From: Lepus europaeus
Lineage: Eukaryota > Chordata > Mammalia > Lagomorpha > Leporidae
Direction of reading: 5' to 3'
DNA: 64,000 bases
NCBI RefSeq assembly: GCF_033115175.1
Contig: NC_084837.1
Location: forward strand, 11,546,266 to 11,610,265
Below are positions 36,501 to 42,757 of this stretch, in pieces. Positions within the stretch are counted from its first letter, which is position 1. Every line of letters begins with the position of its first letter. Made by a program: the position numbers and the translations under genes. Under the pieces are notes generated by a model. That model ran no database searches. It was not told where the DNA came from and saw nothing but the letters and a program-made list of their open reading frames with translations.

Positions 36501-39500
36501 GACATTCACTAAGACTGCGCTCTTAAGTGTTCTCACCATAGACCAAAACAAAAGGAACAATGTTGGGGGAGGAACCTGCTAATTAGCTTCATTGCATCGT
36601 CATTTCACAAAACATCATGTGGTACATCTTAAATGCATATAATTCTTATTTGCTAATTACACCCCATGAAAGAGGGGGGTCAACAGAGGCAGGGGAAACA
36701 AACAGCTCGTTAGCACCTGCAACTTACAGCATGCCTGGCTTCACCTACCATGAAACACGCACTTACCATGAAACACGCACTCATGAAATCGACAGGACAC
36801 CGCTCTGCACCCACTGGCCTGGGGCTGAGACCAGACAGCTGGTGGCACGCACCACGCAGCCAAGGACGGTGTCCCCTGCCTGCTCCAGGGCAGGCATCGG
36901 GCCCCTTTACCTGTGGTGCCCCTGCCTGGGGCCCTGCTGCACCCAGGAACGCACCCCCGGACACGGAGGCTTAGCCGCAAGGCTGCTCCTTGCCACGCCG
37001 GCCAGGAACCACCCAACAGCTGGCCTGCGGAGTGACCAAACCACTGTGCGTTCACAGACCAACCCTGTGCTGCCATGGAAGCATTCGGGCAGCTGGGATG
37101 TTCCTCTGGGTTCTAGCAGGGGACGGAAACCCAACGTACAGACCCATGCAGCCAGCGCCGTGTGTGTGTGAAGCACAGGGCCCGTGTGTAGGCTGGTACA
37201 TGGCCAGGACGTTTGGGGAAGGAGTCACATGGGATGTAACAGTGCCTCCACTGGGGAGGTCGAGGCTCGGGGATGAGACAGGGTTTTTCCATTGGGGCAG
37301 GCAAGGAGGGAGACGTTCTGCAGGGATTTCCAGGACTGAATTTTTTTTTTTTTTTTTTTTTTGACAGGCAGAGTTAGACAGTGAGAGAGAGAGACAGAGA
37401 GAAAGGTCTTCCTTCCGTTGGTCCACCCCCCAAATGGCCGCTATGGCCAGCATGCTGTGCTGATCCGAAGCCAGGAGCCAGGTGCTTTCTCCTGGTCTCC
37501 CATGCAGGCGCAGGGCCCAAGCACTTGGGCCATCCTCCACTGCCTTCCCGGGCCACAGCAGAGAGCTGGACTGGAAGAGGAGCAACCGGGACAGAATCCA
37601 GCACCCCAACTGCGACTAGAACCCAGGGTGCTGGCGCCACAGGCGGAGGATTGGCCAAGTGAGCTGTGGCACCAGCCTGGATCTATTTTTAACTCCTGTG
37701 GCTTCTAGCCTGATCCAAGCCCTATTCCAAGAAATCTTTAAAAACCTACGAATCAAAGTTCATATTTTAAAACTCGTCTAATCCTTCCTCAGGCTGACCA
37801 CATGGAATACTGAACACACACAATCTTGTTCACAAAAAGAAAAGTTACTCTGGTTTTCACAAATCCTCTCGGGCCAGCCCATGTCCCTCTGGTCACCTGG
37901 TTTCTGCTCACTCCTGTCCTTGGGCCATCAACAGGCTCGAGAGCCCCACCCCATCCTGAACTGCAGAGTGGGAGGTGTGAGATGCTGTCAGCTTAGATCA
38001 GAGCCCCCACTGCTCACTCTGAAAGCAAACAAGGTGATTCTAATCTACAGAGAGGGCAGGGGTGTGGGGCAGGCCTGGGCACTGGAGTCCCCATTCTTCC
38101 GCGTCGTCAGCATGTGGGCTTGGGAAATGGCCTGGGCATCAGGGACACAGGGCCCTGACATCTGCACGAGCCTGGAGCTGGGGGTGCAACCATGGGCTTC
38201 ATGACATCCTCATGGTTAGGTGAGCGGAAGCACCAAGTGAGGGAGGGGTCTCGCACTCAGCACTGGAGCTGCCACCATTAGCTACTGCAGCTTGGGCCCA
38301 GCACCCACCTTCTGATTTTAATAAGCACACGTCTGCCTACCTTTATAGAAAAGTTACTTTTGCAAACACAGTCTGCCTCCACACCTGCCAGCTGATTGAA
38401 CCAACTGCCAATCAAAAATATTCAGAAAAAAAAAAAAAAAACCTGCACCTTGACTGAACACAGTGCTCGGTTTTCCTGTTTTTCTTGTCATTCTTCCCTG
38501 AACAAGACAGTGCATCAGCTCTGTCCACAGCGCCTGCACTGTGTTAGGTGTTGTACGTCATCTGCAGGTGCATTGCAGTCCATGGCCAGGAGAAACAGAA
38601 ACGCTGACCCTCGTGTGGTGAGGGCACCAGTGGCGCAGCGCCCGCCCCAGCCTTCACAAGGCCCTCGTGCCTTCTGATCCTCCTGCCCATTCATTCCTCA
38701 CTGACACAGGTGTTTGGTGCGGGGATGGCTTCTGCGTGTGGATACATCCTAGGGTTTTCCACCAGCATCTCTTCCCATTGCTGAGTGAGATGTCTGGTCC
38801 ACAAAGGCTTTGTCAGATACGGATTCTCCAACATCGAGAGTGGTCCTTTCACTCAGGACCTGTAGTTTTCTACCAACCAAAGGGCTCCTCCCTACAGGAA
38901 CCACCCGAGATTCATTGTCCACACTGGTGTGAGCCGGTTCCAACCAGGTTTCGGCAGTCTGAAGGGGTTGGAGGCACCGGGCTGTGTTTTGATCTGCTTG
39001 GGGCCAGTCCACGGCGACACAGAGAACTGAGTCTTCCAAAGGGTTAGAAGCCACAGTCAGGGCTGCCTAAGGCCTCCGCCCTGCTCTCTCCTTCTGTACC
39101 CCTCCCCAGGGAGACGGGGGCGGGCTCAGGACCCAAGGGAGGTGAACACATGAGTCACCTCCCCAGACAGCTGGCGGGGGCTGCACTTCCTGGGCCCACC
39201 CACAGTGACAGCTTCACGGGAAGTCGGCATCGCGGGAGCAGGGAGACTGGCACCACCCCCTCCCCCCAACCACATGGAAGCTGGTGCTGCAGCCGCCTCC
39301 CACCCTGCCCCCTACAGGAGACGCTGCCACGCATACGTCAGGACCCCAACCAAGCCTCCGCTGTGGATGGAGGGACATGGGGGGTCGGGGAGCTGTGGTC
39401 TCTTCCTGCCAATCACTGGGTCCTGAAAAGCTGTCACTGATGATTCTGCTGGAATCATCAAAACCTGTTGTGACCTGGGGAAGACCAGTTTGAGCCAGTT

Positions 39501-41908
39501 AGAACAACAATGTATCTCAAACTGCATGCAGACTGCTGGCAGGACCCACATGGGATTTGAGGTGTATAACATCAGTCCTGACAGTTTAAAAATGATTTGC
39601 ATCCAATTCAGGTAATATTGAGCCAGTTCCAACTGTCAAAGTTAGGTTGAGAGGGTTAACCTGTTTTGAACCAGTTGGAACTGGTTTAGCCTGGTTCAGA
39701 CTAGTCTCTTAAAAGGGAATTTGGGGGCTTCAGTCTTTACTAAAAAAGAAAAGCAGATGGGACAGGCATTTAGCCTAGCAGGAAGACACCTGCATTCCAC
39801 GGAGGAGTGCCTGGTTCGATGCCCAGCTCTGGCCCCTGACTCCAGCTTCTTATGCTAATATAGATCCTGGGAGGCAAAGGTGATGGCTCAAGTAGTTGGG
39901 CTCCTGCCATCTACATGGAGTCCTGGACAGAATTCTCCACTTCTGGCTTCAGCCCAGCCCAGCCCTAGCCAATGCAGCCATCGAGGGAGTGACCCAACAG
40001 ATGGGGGCTCTCTCTCCGTCTCTCTCAAATAAACAGAAATTTTAAAAAAGAAAAGCAGAGTGGGAAAGTTTACGGTCATTTACTGCTGGAGTCTAATTTA
40101 CCTTGCTCCCATACATAGTCATAAGAATTAGTAACCAGCTTATTGAAAGAATTAATAACGTTTGCATTGTTTACTGCAGCCCATTAGCAGGGGCAGGAAC
40201 ATCATTCTGGCGAAACGAAAGCCTGGATAAGAGCATCTTACTCTGAAGCCACAGTACCAGAGGCACCCACAGGCCCTCCTGAGGGGCACCACAGGGTCCC
40301 CTGCCGCACTCATCCAGGTCACACAGAGTCGGCTCCACCCACAGCCAAGCCTGTGGCCTCCCCACAAGGACAAGCGATCCAGAACGCAGGGTCTGCTTGG
40401 TTCCCTACGGGATGCTGACAGGCACCACGAACCTCCTTAAAGGGAAATGAGGAAGCTGAAAACGCACAGCACGGCAGCCTGACTTCGGACATTCCTGCAC
40501 CACCTGATCCGGAGTGGTGGATCGCAGTCTGTGAATGCACCATCCGCATCTCATGAACGCACCGGCGAGGGTGTACCCACACAAAGGCTCTATTGTTCCT
40601 TTTACCAAGGCAGGAAGATGGGCTGGGCCTTCCCTCCCCACCGCCTGGCGCCACACGCCGGGCTCAGCCAACCACAGGCCCCACCGCCTGGCTGGAAGGT
40701 GTGTTCTGAACCAGCTTCGCAGAAACACAAGCAAAAGCCCCATCTGGACACGAAGCACAACTCGGAGAGAAGAAATCCAAAGGCACTTACCGGCCACAAA
40801 ACTTGGAAATGATGCCACCTTCTTTGTCTGTTAGGAAATAGGGGAAAAAAAAAAGACACCTAAGTGGCCCGTAAGATCTAGGCTCAGAGGCGCTAAGACG
40901 TGCACCACCATGAGAAGCGCCTAACCCACGGTGACTGGGGTTCCCAAGGAGTCAGCTCCACACTGCGCGCCAGGCTTGTGCCGGCAACAAGATGCTCTGG
41001 AGCCGAAGAAAAGCCTACGGTCTAAACCTCAGGGACCCTGAGAATGTCACGGCTAGGAGGGAACCTAGAGACCAAGCAACCCAGGGGTCCTCCAACTCGC
41101 CGTATGAGGGCTACCTGGCGTGTCTCTGAAAGCAAGATAAAGGAGACAGCAAGCCGCCCCAGGGCTAGCTGTACTCATATCATCCAAGTTAGAAGATCTC
41201 ATCTAAGCTACGTGCCCAAAGCGGGGAAACAGCTTGCTCACCTCCTGGTTTTCATAACCTCTATGATGGCAGCATTAGCTTACATGGAGCTGTCTTCTAA
41301 ATCTGTGTCAACCAGAATGATTTTTGTCCCCAAAAGGGGACATTTAGCAATGTCCGGAGACATTTTTCATGGTCGTAAGAGGTGGAGGGGGTGGTGACTC
41401 CTGGCACCCAGTGGGCAGGGGTCAGAAATGCTTGTAAATACCCTGGAGTGCGCAGGACAGGCCCCCAAAATAAAAAAAAAATTATCTAGTCCTAGATGTC
41501 AATGGCACAAAACTCAGTTTAGAAGACGGCTCTCAGACAATGGGACGATGAGTTTTCTTTCACATCGGGGCACCCGTGATTTTCCCAAACACACAGCATC
41601 ATCAGCACCGGAGCATTCCGTGGTGTGTGTCAATCAGCTGAAAACACACTTTCCTGCCTATGCCCACGCCCGCGTGCCCTCACTCCTCCCACCCTGGCTT
41701 GCCCTGGATCCCTCCCACCAAGCGCCGGCCGGGAAGGGAACATTAAGAAGAGGGTGAGTAGGTCAAGGGGGTGGGACGTTCCACCGTCTGGGCCCTGGCC
41801 CGGCACCTTCACCCGTGGGAAAATTACCTCCGGGATGTTGTTATTGTCAACAGGTCCGTTGAGATCGGAGCGCTGCTGCCTCCTGGGCTGCTCCAGACCA
41901 TTGCACAC
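477..41908 (-). CDS. APBA2: APBA2 (Mint2 / X11-beta) coding region, 11 of its exons, 5' end outside the window
   Basis: Multi-exon CDS on the minus strand, joined as 41908-41828, 40827-40791, 22726-22581, 21657-21622, 18703-18617, 14997-14812, 11034-10855, 10117-9905, 8947-8828, 3531-3391, 548-477. The exons total 1299 bp (432 codons plus TAG), every boundary has GT/AG, and codon phase is unbroken. The product matches the C-terminal part of human APBA2 as I know it (749 aa, so about residues 318-749): a linker, a PTB domain (from '[11 protein letters not shown]' to the 'YNDDLIHF' linker), PDZ1 ('[18 protein letters not shown]') and PDZ2 ('[10 protein letters not shown]'), ending in PLYI. Family knowledge: a neuronal adaptor whose PTB binds the YENPTY tail of APP and whose N-terminus binds Munc18; the PDZ domains bind membrane-protein tails. 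APBA1 is excluded by '[14 protein letters not shown]' (APBA1 has LLNTQDMYNDD) and by PLYI instead of PVYI. No frameshift or premature stop is seen. The N-terminal exon is not in the window. Confidence 0.97.
549..3390 (-). other. APBA2: APBA2 intron w10-w11
   Basis: GT/AG intron in the last part of the gene. It holds a long CACCTG-rich tandem repeat (about 1720-2500), followed by degenerate cacac-rich sequence to about 2815 and a G12 tract near 3247. No SINE or LINE is evident, and the rest is unique-looking GC-rich DNA. Confidence 0.85.
1720..2500. repeat. CACCTGACACC-type minisatellite
   Basis: Degenerate tandem repeat of short units combining 'cacacctgacacc', 'ctacacaggtctgacac' and 'tggacacacacctgacac'. 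Spacing between CACCTG/ACCTGAC cores is irregular, roughly 13-30 bases, with some twenty-five to thirty cores by eye. It decays into cacac-rich sequence up to about 2815. The short open frames on the minus strand here (GVRC/GVSG repeats) are repeat by-products, not a gene. Confidence 0.9.
3391..3531 (-). CDS. APBA2: APBA2 exon w10 (PDZ2)
   Basis: A 141-bp, phase-0 exon of 47 codons: [40 protein letters not shown] and LSNSVGE. It is the core of PDZ2. The His at the start of helix alpha-B (ATAHEKIV) fits a class I-type pocket. The acceptor is GTGCTCAG and the donor GTAAGC. Confidence 0.97.
3532..8827 (-). other. APBA2: APBA2 intron w9-w10
   Basis: A 5.3-kb GC-rich intron with no SINE or recent LINE. 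It contains G-runs at 3903-3919, 4542-4556 and 7968-7981 and a T-run at about 8347-8364. L2-like text follows at about 8375-8450 and a weak MIR-like phrase occurs near 6815-6840. Two copies of a heat-shock-element-like 14-mer lie at 6454 and 8049. No conserved exon is recognised. Confidence 0.8.
8828..8947 (-). CDS. APBA2: APBA2 exon w9 (PDZ1-PDZ2 junction)
   Basis: A 120-bp, phase-0 exon of 40 codons: [20 protein letters not shown] ends PDZ1, and [20 protein letters not shown] opens PDZ2 with its 'QLGF' carboxylate-binding loop. The two PDZ domains are joined by a very short linker, as is known for this family, in which they pack as a tandem. The acceptor is CTCTGCAG and the donor GTGAGT. 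Confidence 0.97.
8948..9904 (-). other. APBA2: APBA2 intron w8-w9
   Basis: A short GC-rich intron between the two halves of PDZ1. I see no repeat or RNA gene in it. Confidence 0.85.
9905..10117 (-). CDS. APBA2: APBA2 exon w8 (PDZ1)
   Basis: A 213-bp, phase-0 exon of 71 codons that holds nearly all of PDZ1. [18 protein letters not shown] leads into the carboxylate-binding loop region [18 protein letters not shown], then [20 protein letters not shown] and QGIIK. The alpha-B start ([10 protein letters not shown]) lacks the His of class I PDZ domains, suggesting a hydrophobic, class II-like preference. In the X11/Mint family the protein's own C-terminal tail can occupy PDZ1. The acceptor is GCCCACAG and the donor GTAGGC. 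Confidence 0.97.
10118..10854 (-). other. APBA2: APBA2 intron w7-w8
   Basis: A 0.7-kb intron separating the PTB and PDZ1 exons. Nothing recognisable is inside. Confidence 0.85.
10855..11034 (-). CDS. APBA2: APBA2 exon w7 (PTB C-terminal helix and autoregulatory linker)
   Basis: A 180-bp, phase-0 exon of 60 codons. It encodes the long C-terminal PTB helix [20 protein letters not shown] and then the acidic linker [27 protein letters not shown], ending SENCKE. Family knowledge: the helix packs over the peptide groove, and its phenylalanine in QAFSVAY contributes to APP binding. In the paralogue Mint1, a linker tyrosine in this segment has been implicated in autoinhibition of APP binding; the equivalent Tyr (KEYSD) is kept here. 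The donor is GTAAGG. Confidence 0.97.
11236..11537 (+). mobile_element. C-SINE (lagomorph), full-length
   Basis: The head is 'ggggctggtgccgtggcag', followed by body blocks 'cctgggaaagcagc', 'gggcccctgcacccacg', 'tgggagacccgg' and 'ggggagtgaaccagtgg', and a tail of 'caaataaataaatc' plus A-rich sequence. Moderately diverged from the rabbit C repeat consensus. Confidence 0.9.
11540..11785 (-). mobile_element. C-SINE, old, antisense
   Basis: Reverse-oriented copy that begins with the complement of the A-rich tail ('aagatttttcttatttattt'). It continues through 'caggtctcccaggggtggc' and 'cattagcaggaagttggga'. It is strongly diverged and its head is unclear. It abuts the previous SINE tail to tail. 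Confidence 0.7.
13933..14205 (+). mobile_element. C-SINE, older subfamily
   Basis: Head 'ggcatttggcccggcagcg', then 'gatgctggtggagacgccc', 'cccgggaggcagtggtga' and 'gggagcaaaccagcagatg', with a decayed A-rich end. This is the 'ggcatttggc' type of the rabbit C-SINE family. Confidence 0.85.
14812..14997 (-). CDS. APBA2: APBA2 exon w6 (PTB domain core)
   Basis: A 186-bp, phase-0 exon of 62 codons, from [19 protein letters not shown] to [12 protein letters not shown]. It contains the hallmark PTB strands '[18 protein letters not shown]' and 'ICHVFES'. Between them lies the variable loop [18 protein letters not shown], where I see only conservative differences from human. The donor is GTGAGT. Confidence 0.97.
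17246..17287. repeat. 21-bp tandem duplication
   Basis: Two adjacent 21-bp copies (taccatgtttccattctgcg plus C or A), differing only at the last base. Confidence 0.95.
18214..18457 (-). mobile_element. C-SINE, old, antisense
   Basis: Reverse copy running from 'ctgaaaggcagacacacag' through 'caggtctccaaagtgcttg' and 'gctggattggaagaggagc' to 'ggctgtgcccaacgcctac', the complement of the head. The A-tail is lost. Confidence 0.8.
18617..18703 (-). CDS. APBA2: APBA2 exon w5 (PTB domain)
   Basis: An 87-bp, phase-0 exon of 29 codons starting [15 protein letters not shown] and ending IKVLNADTQ. It carries PTB core strands. The acceptor is TTGTTAG and the donor a consensus GTAAGT. It reads in frame whether or not exon w4 is included. 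Confidence 0.97.
19852..19921 (-). mobile_element. C-SINE fragment, antisense
   Basis: About 70 bp matching the reverse of the C-SINE middle ('gccaggagccaggtgcttc', 'ctggtctcccatgtgggtg', 'tccaagcacctgggcc'). Neither head nor tail is present. Confidence 0.6.
20468..20852 (+). mobile_element. MaLR-type (MLT1-like) solitary LTR
   Basis: An old LTR resembling the mammalian MaLR/MLT1 consensus from memory. It opens like 'ttgaatagtattcccc', has 'aggaggtggctggattgg' and 'catcagggtggagtccc' in the middle, and ends with 'ttggactgcggacttccag', 'gagccacaataa' and 'gtagcaaaacgacgactc'. No internal retroviral genes are adjacent. Confidence 0.6.
20855..20902. repeat. 24-bp tandem duplication
   Basis: Two adjacent 24-bp copies starting accgacgcctgctctgtacc, with differences only in the last few bases, at the 3' edge of the MaLR-like LTR. 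Confidence 0.93.
21622..21657 (-). CDS. APBA2: APBA2 exon w4: 36-nt in-frame microexon in the PTB domain
   Basis: A 36-bp exon encoding the basic peptide [12 protein letters not shown], phase 0 on both sides, so it can be included or skipped without changing frame. Human APBA2 has annotated isoforms differing by a 12-residue segment; from memory this is the same exon. The donor GTGCGT is weak. Upstream, the transcript has a pyrimidine tract (complement of about 21673-21684) separated from the AG by a spacer containing two TGC trinucleotides (complements of 21669-21671 and 21662-21664). That architecture is typical of neuronal SRRM4/nSR100-dependent microexons. Regulation is inferred. Confidence 0.94.
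21658..22580 (-). other. APBA2: APBA2 intron w3-w4
   Basis: A 0.9-kb intron upstream (in transcript sense) of the 36-nt microexon. No repeat was recognised. The last 30 bases hold the displaced pyrimidine tract and two TGC motifs described for exon w4. Confidence 0.85.
22581..22726 (-). CDS. APBA2: APBA2 exon w3 (start of PTB domain)
   Basis: A 146-bp exon that completes the split valine codon and then encodes 48 residues, from [12 protein letters not shown] through [20 protein letters not shown] to QEAVSRVK. It holds the first beta strand and helix of the PTB fold. The acceptor is CCCCCTCAG and the donor GTAGGG. The PTB domain, which binds the APP YENPTY motif in this family, continues through exons w4 to w7. 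Confidence 0.97.
24866..25042 (+). mobile_element. MaLR-type LTR fragment
   Basis: Partial copy similar to the 5' half of MLT1-type LTRs: 'gaatgtctgtgtcccccc', 'caatcctgaccccaaag', 'aggatggtattaagagtaag', then a short match to 'cctttggggtgcacaag'. It ends in unrelated sequence. Confidence 0.5.
31530..31990. mobile_element. Old LTR-like mammalian interspersed repeat
   Basis: Contains 'gcaaatgacccccgaattg', 'tagtggcttgaacaacacac', 'tttctgtgggttcagaac', 'gatggggaaggatgcac' and 'cagcccacactcaaggggc'. These phrases recur in a common ancient mammalian repeat that I believe is LTR-derived (ERVL/MaLR-like, probably antisense). The family name is not certain. Confidence 0.5.
32398..32668 (-). mobile_element. 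C-SINE, antisense
   Basis: Reverse copy from 'agattcattcatttatttg' through 'tctcccatctgctggttcc', 'gtctcccacgtgggtggcg' and 'attagcagggagctggatcg' to 'cggcacaacaccagcc'. Nearly full length. Confidence 0.88.
33222..33853 (+). mobile_element. C-SINE interrupted by a second, antisense C-SINE
   Basis: The head and first part ('gggccagtgctgtgggtta' to about 33280) and the rest ('ggtcccagctgttctgc' to the 'caaataaataaatag' tail, 33605-33853) belong to one plus-strand C-SINE. It is split by the minus-strand copy at 33281-33604. Confidence 0.85.
33281..33604 (-). mobile_element. C-SINE, antisense, nested in another C-SINE
   Basis: Reverse copy with an intact T-rich left edge, 'gagacagagagaaaggtc', 'gtctcccatgcaggtgcag', 'agcagagagctgaattgg', and the complement of the head at 33590-33604. 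It is flanked by similar short sequences (agaaggccattt / agaggctgtttt) that could be a decayed target-site duplication. Confidence 0.9.
33994..34136 (+). mobile_element. Rabbit-type LINE-1 3' end, 5'-truncated
   Basis: Short copy of the purine-rich rabbit L1 3' UTR: 'gggatgggagagggagtagg', 'gatgggagggtggttatag', 'tgtactttggaagtttat', 'attaaataaaag'. It is flanked by the 11-bp direct repeat tatacatttga at 33983-33993 and 34137-34147, which fits a target-site duplication. The same 3' end appears reversed at 52312-52450. Confidence 0.8.
34410..34720 (+). mobile_element. Old LINE-1 ORF2 fragment
   Basis: AT-rich sequence similar to the L1 reverse-transcriptase coding strand: 'ctcgtctacagatggcgtg' (the 'cagatgacatg' region) and 'aaaaatcaatagctttctc' (the 'aaaatcagttgcatttct' region). 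Eroded, with no open reading frame. Confidence 0.5.
35335..35695 (-). mobile_element. C-SINE, old, antisense
   Basis: Reverse copy with 'tttcatttatctgagaggtg', 'ggtctcccatgtgagtgac', 'cacctgctgcctaccaggg' and 'gtgatgtcttaactgcgac', ending 'aaacgtctgccc', the complement of a 'gggcagacgttt'-like head. It lies inside old L1 sequence. Confidence 0.8.
35700..36030 (+). mobile_element. Old LINE-1 ORF2 3' fragment
   Basis: Eroded L1 sequence resembling the end of ORF2: 'ccaaaataaattccagatga', 'tagaagttctggaaggcaac' and 'ccaaagggctcatttcctt'. It probably belongs with the fragments at 34410-34720 and 36356-36668 to one older L1 broken up by SINEs. Confidence 0.5.
36043..36343 (+). mobile_element. C-SINE, older subfamily
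   Basis: Head 'ggggcaggcatttggggc', then 'catcccatattggagagcc', 'caccctgggaggcagcagg' and 'ctcctggcttcagcttgg', with a T-rich, A-rich tail. Flanked by aaggaacaccaa (36031-36042) and a close copy near 36344-36355, consistent with a target-site duplication. Confidence 0.88.
36356..36668 (+). mobile_element. Old LINE-1 (L1M-type) 3' end
   Basis: Resembles the L1M 3' end: 'gttggccaaagtataacctg', 'agttctggggtctaatggac', 'agcacggtgactgcagttaa', 'cacaaaacatcatgtggtac', ending 'aattacacccca'. Confidence 0.55.
36746..36781. repeat. Perfect 18-bp tandem duplication
   Basis: Two identical copies of taccatgaaacacgcact, at 36746-36763 and 36764-36781. Confidence 0.95.
37341..37677 (-). mobile_element. 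C-SINE, young, antisense
   Basis: Full-length reverse copy: T22 at 37341-37362 (the A-tail complement), 'gacaggcagagttagacagt', 'gaagccaggagccaggtgc', 'caagcacttgggccatcc' and 'ggcgccacaggcggaggatt', ending at the head complement 'gagctgtggcaccagcc'. Low divergence. Confidence 0.95.
38934..39694. promoter_or_regulatory. Cluster of CP2/Grainyhead-like motifs (candidate)
   Basis: Unique, non-repeat intronic DNA with two exact matches to the TFCP2L1-type pattern CCRGYYYNADCCRG, at 38934-38947 (CCGGTTCCAACCAG) and 39485-39498 (CCAGTTTGAGCCAG). There is a near match on the reverse strand at 39681-39694, and AACCAGTT/AACTGGTT half-sites at 39669-39686. The motif definition is from memory and function is not shown. 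Confidence 0.3.
39758..40042 (+). mobile_element. C-SINE with exact target-site duplication
   Basis: Head 'ggacaggcatttagcctagc', middle 'gatcctgggaggcaaaggtg' and 'gatggctcaagtagttggg', tail 'caaataaacagaaa'. The 17-bp sequence taaaaaagaaaagcaga flanks it exactly at 39741-39757 and 40043-40059. Confidence 0.93.
40791..40827 (-). CDS. APBA2: APBA2 exon w2 (37-nt small exon)
   Basis: A 37-bp exon encoding [12 protein letters not shown] plus the first base of a valine codon completed by the next exon. The acceptor is strong (a run of about ten T in the transcript, then CTAACAG) and the donor is GTAAGT. The length is not a multiple of three, so skipping it would join a phase-0 end to an exon that needs one extra base and shift the frame into the PTB domain. 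It should therefore be constitutive in functional transcripts. Confidence 0.95.
40828..41827 (-). other. APBA2: APBA2 intron w1-w2
   Basis: A 1.0-kb intron between the two linker exons. It contains a MER5A-like DNA transposon relic (41311-41513). The rest looks unique. Confidence 0.85.
41311..41513 (+). mobile_element. MER5A-like hAT-Charlie MITE
   Basis: Matches the MER5A consensus from memory: 'aatgatttttgtccccaaaa', 'ggggacatttagcaatgtcc', 'ggagacatttttcatggtcg', 'gcgcaggacaggcccccaaa' and 'tagatgtcaatggcac'. It is non-autonomous and carries no transposase. Confidence 0.8.
41828..41908 (-). CDS. APBA2: APBA2 exon w1 (linker upstream of PTB)
   Basis: An 81-bp exon, phase 0 at both ends, 27 codons beginning [12 protein letters not shown] and ending DNNNIPE. 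This is the low-complexity linker between the N-terminal Munc18/CASK-binding region and the PTB domain. The acceptor is a good pyrimidine tract ending in TTCCAG. The donor is GTAATT, weaker than the GTAAGT-type donors of most other exons in this gene. It is the first coding exon visible; the preceding exon must lie above 64000, giving an upstream intron of at least 22 kb. Confidence 0.96.
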
Positions 41909-42104
41909 CTGGAACGGGGAGGGAAAGGTTGTGTTTTTATACATCAGAGAGATGAACCCAGACACCGACACGCACGGTGCTTCAATTCTGTAAAATACGT
42001 GTGTGCAGGAGTGCATGTGTGTATGAGCGTCTGCACATACGTGTAGGCTTCATTACACTTAAATGGTTACGTGTGCCTTAGTATGTATGTACGTACACTT
42101 CTAA

Positions 42105-42745
42105 AAGTTATTTAAAAATTGTGTTAGTTATATTAACTGTAAAATAGACATCACATAAAATTCACCAGCTTCATTTTTAAGTACGCAGTTGAGTGTATGT
42201 TCCTGTTCCATTAAGTTTGTTCTTATTGTGCAACCATGGCCACCAACCATCTGCAGAACGTTTGTATCTTGCAAAATCAAACAAACAACAACTCTGTCTC
42301 CCTCCCCACCCAGACCCGGTAACCAGCATTCTCCTATCTCTCTATGAACTTGCCTCGCCTGGGAACCTCACGTAAGCGCGCTATTAGCGTCCGCCCTTAC
42401 TGAGCGGCTTGTTCCGCTCAGTTGTGTCGTCCGGGCCGCAGCGCGCCTCAGCGCCTCCTTCCTTCTTAGCGCCGAGTAACGTTCCATCGCGTGAACAGAC
42501 CTCATCTGCTTATCCGTTTGTGGCTGACGGCTGCACCCATGACCACTGCGAGTACGCGGCCATGGACACGCGCCCTCGGACACCTCTTGGAGGCTCGACT
42601 TTCTCTCCTCTCAGATACAAACCCAGATGCCGAGTCACTGCATCACAAGATAATTCGGTTTTTAATTTTTTTTTTTTGAGAAAACACCATCCTGTTTTCC
42701 GTAGAAGTTATTCCACTTTGTATTCCCACCAATAGTATTCAAGGC
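42105..42745 (+). mobile_element. Old LINE-1 fragment with CpG-rich middle
   Basis: Alignable by eye to the L1M segment with 'caccagcttcatttttaagt', 'tgtgcaaccatggccacca', 'ctctatgaacttgcctcg', 'taacgttccatcgcgtgaac', 'acctcatctgcttatccg' and 'attcccaccaatagtattca'. The normally AT-rich middle (about 42361-42600) is replaced by G/C at many positions. Confidence 0.75.
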
Positions 42746-42757
42746 TTAAAATCATAT

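Larger units (their letters stand above)
22727..40790 (-). other. APBA2: APBA2 intron w2-w3 (18 kb)
   Basis: The largest complete intron. The stretch 22.7-30.9 kb is GC-rich and nearly free of SINEs; it contains one MaLR-like fragment, a C17 tract (27497-27513) and a 17-bp duplication (28372-28405). The stretch 31-40.8 kb is AT-richer and packed with C-SINEs, L1 fragments and an old LTR-like repeat, each listed separately. No exon-like conserved sequence is recognised. Confidence 0.8.
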
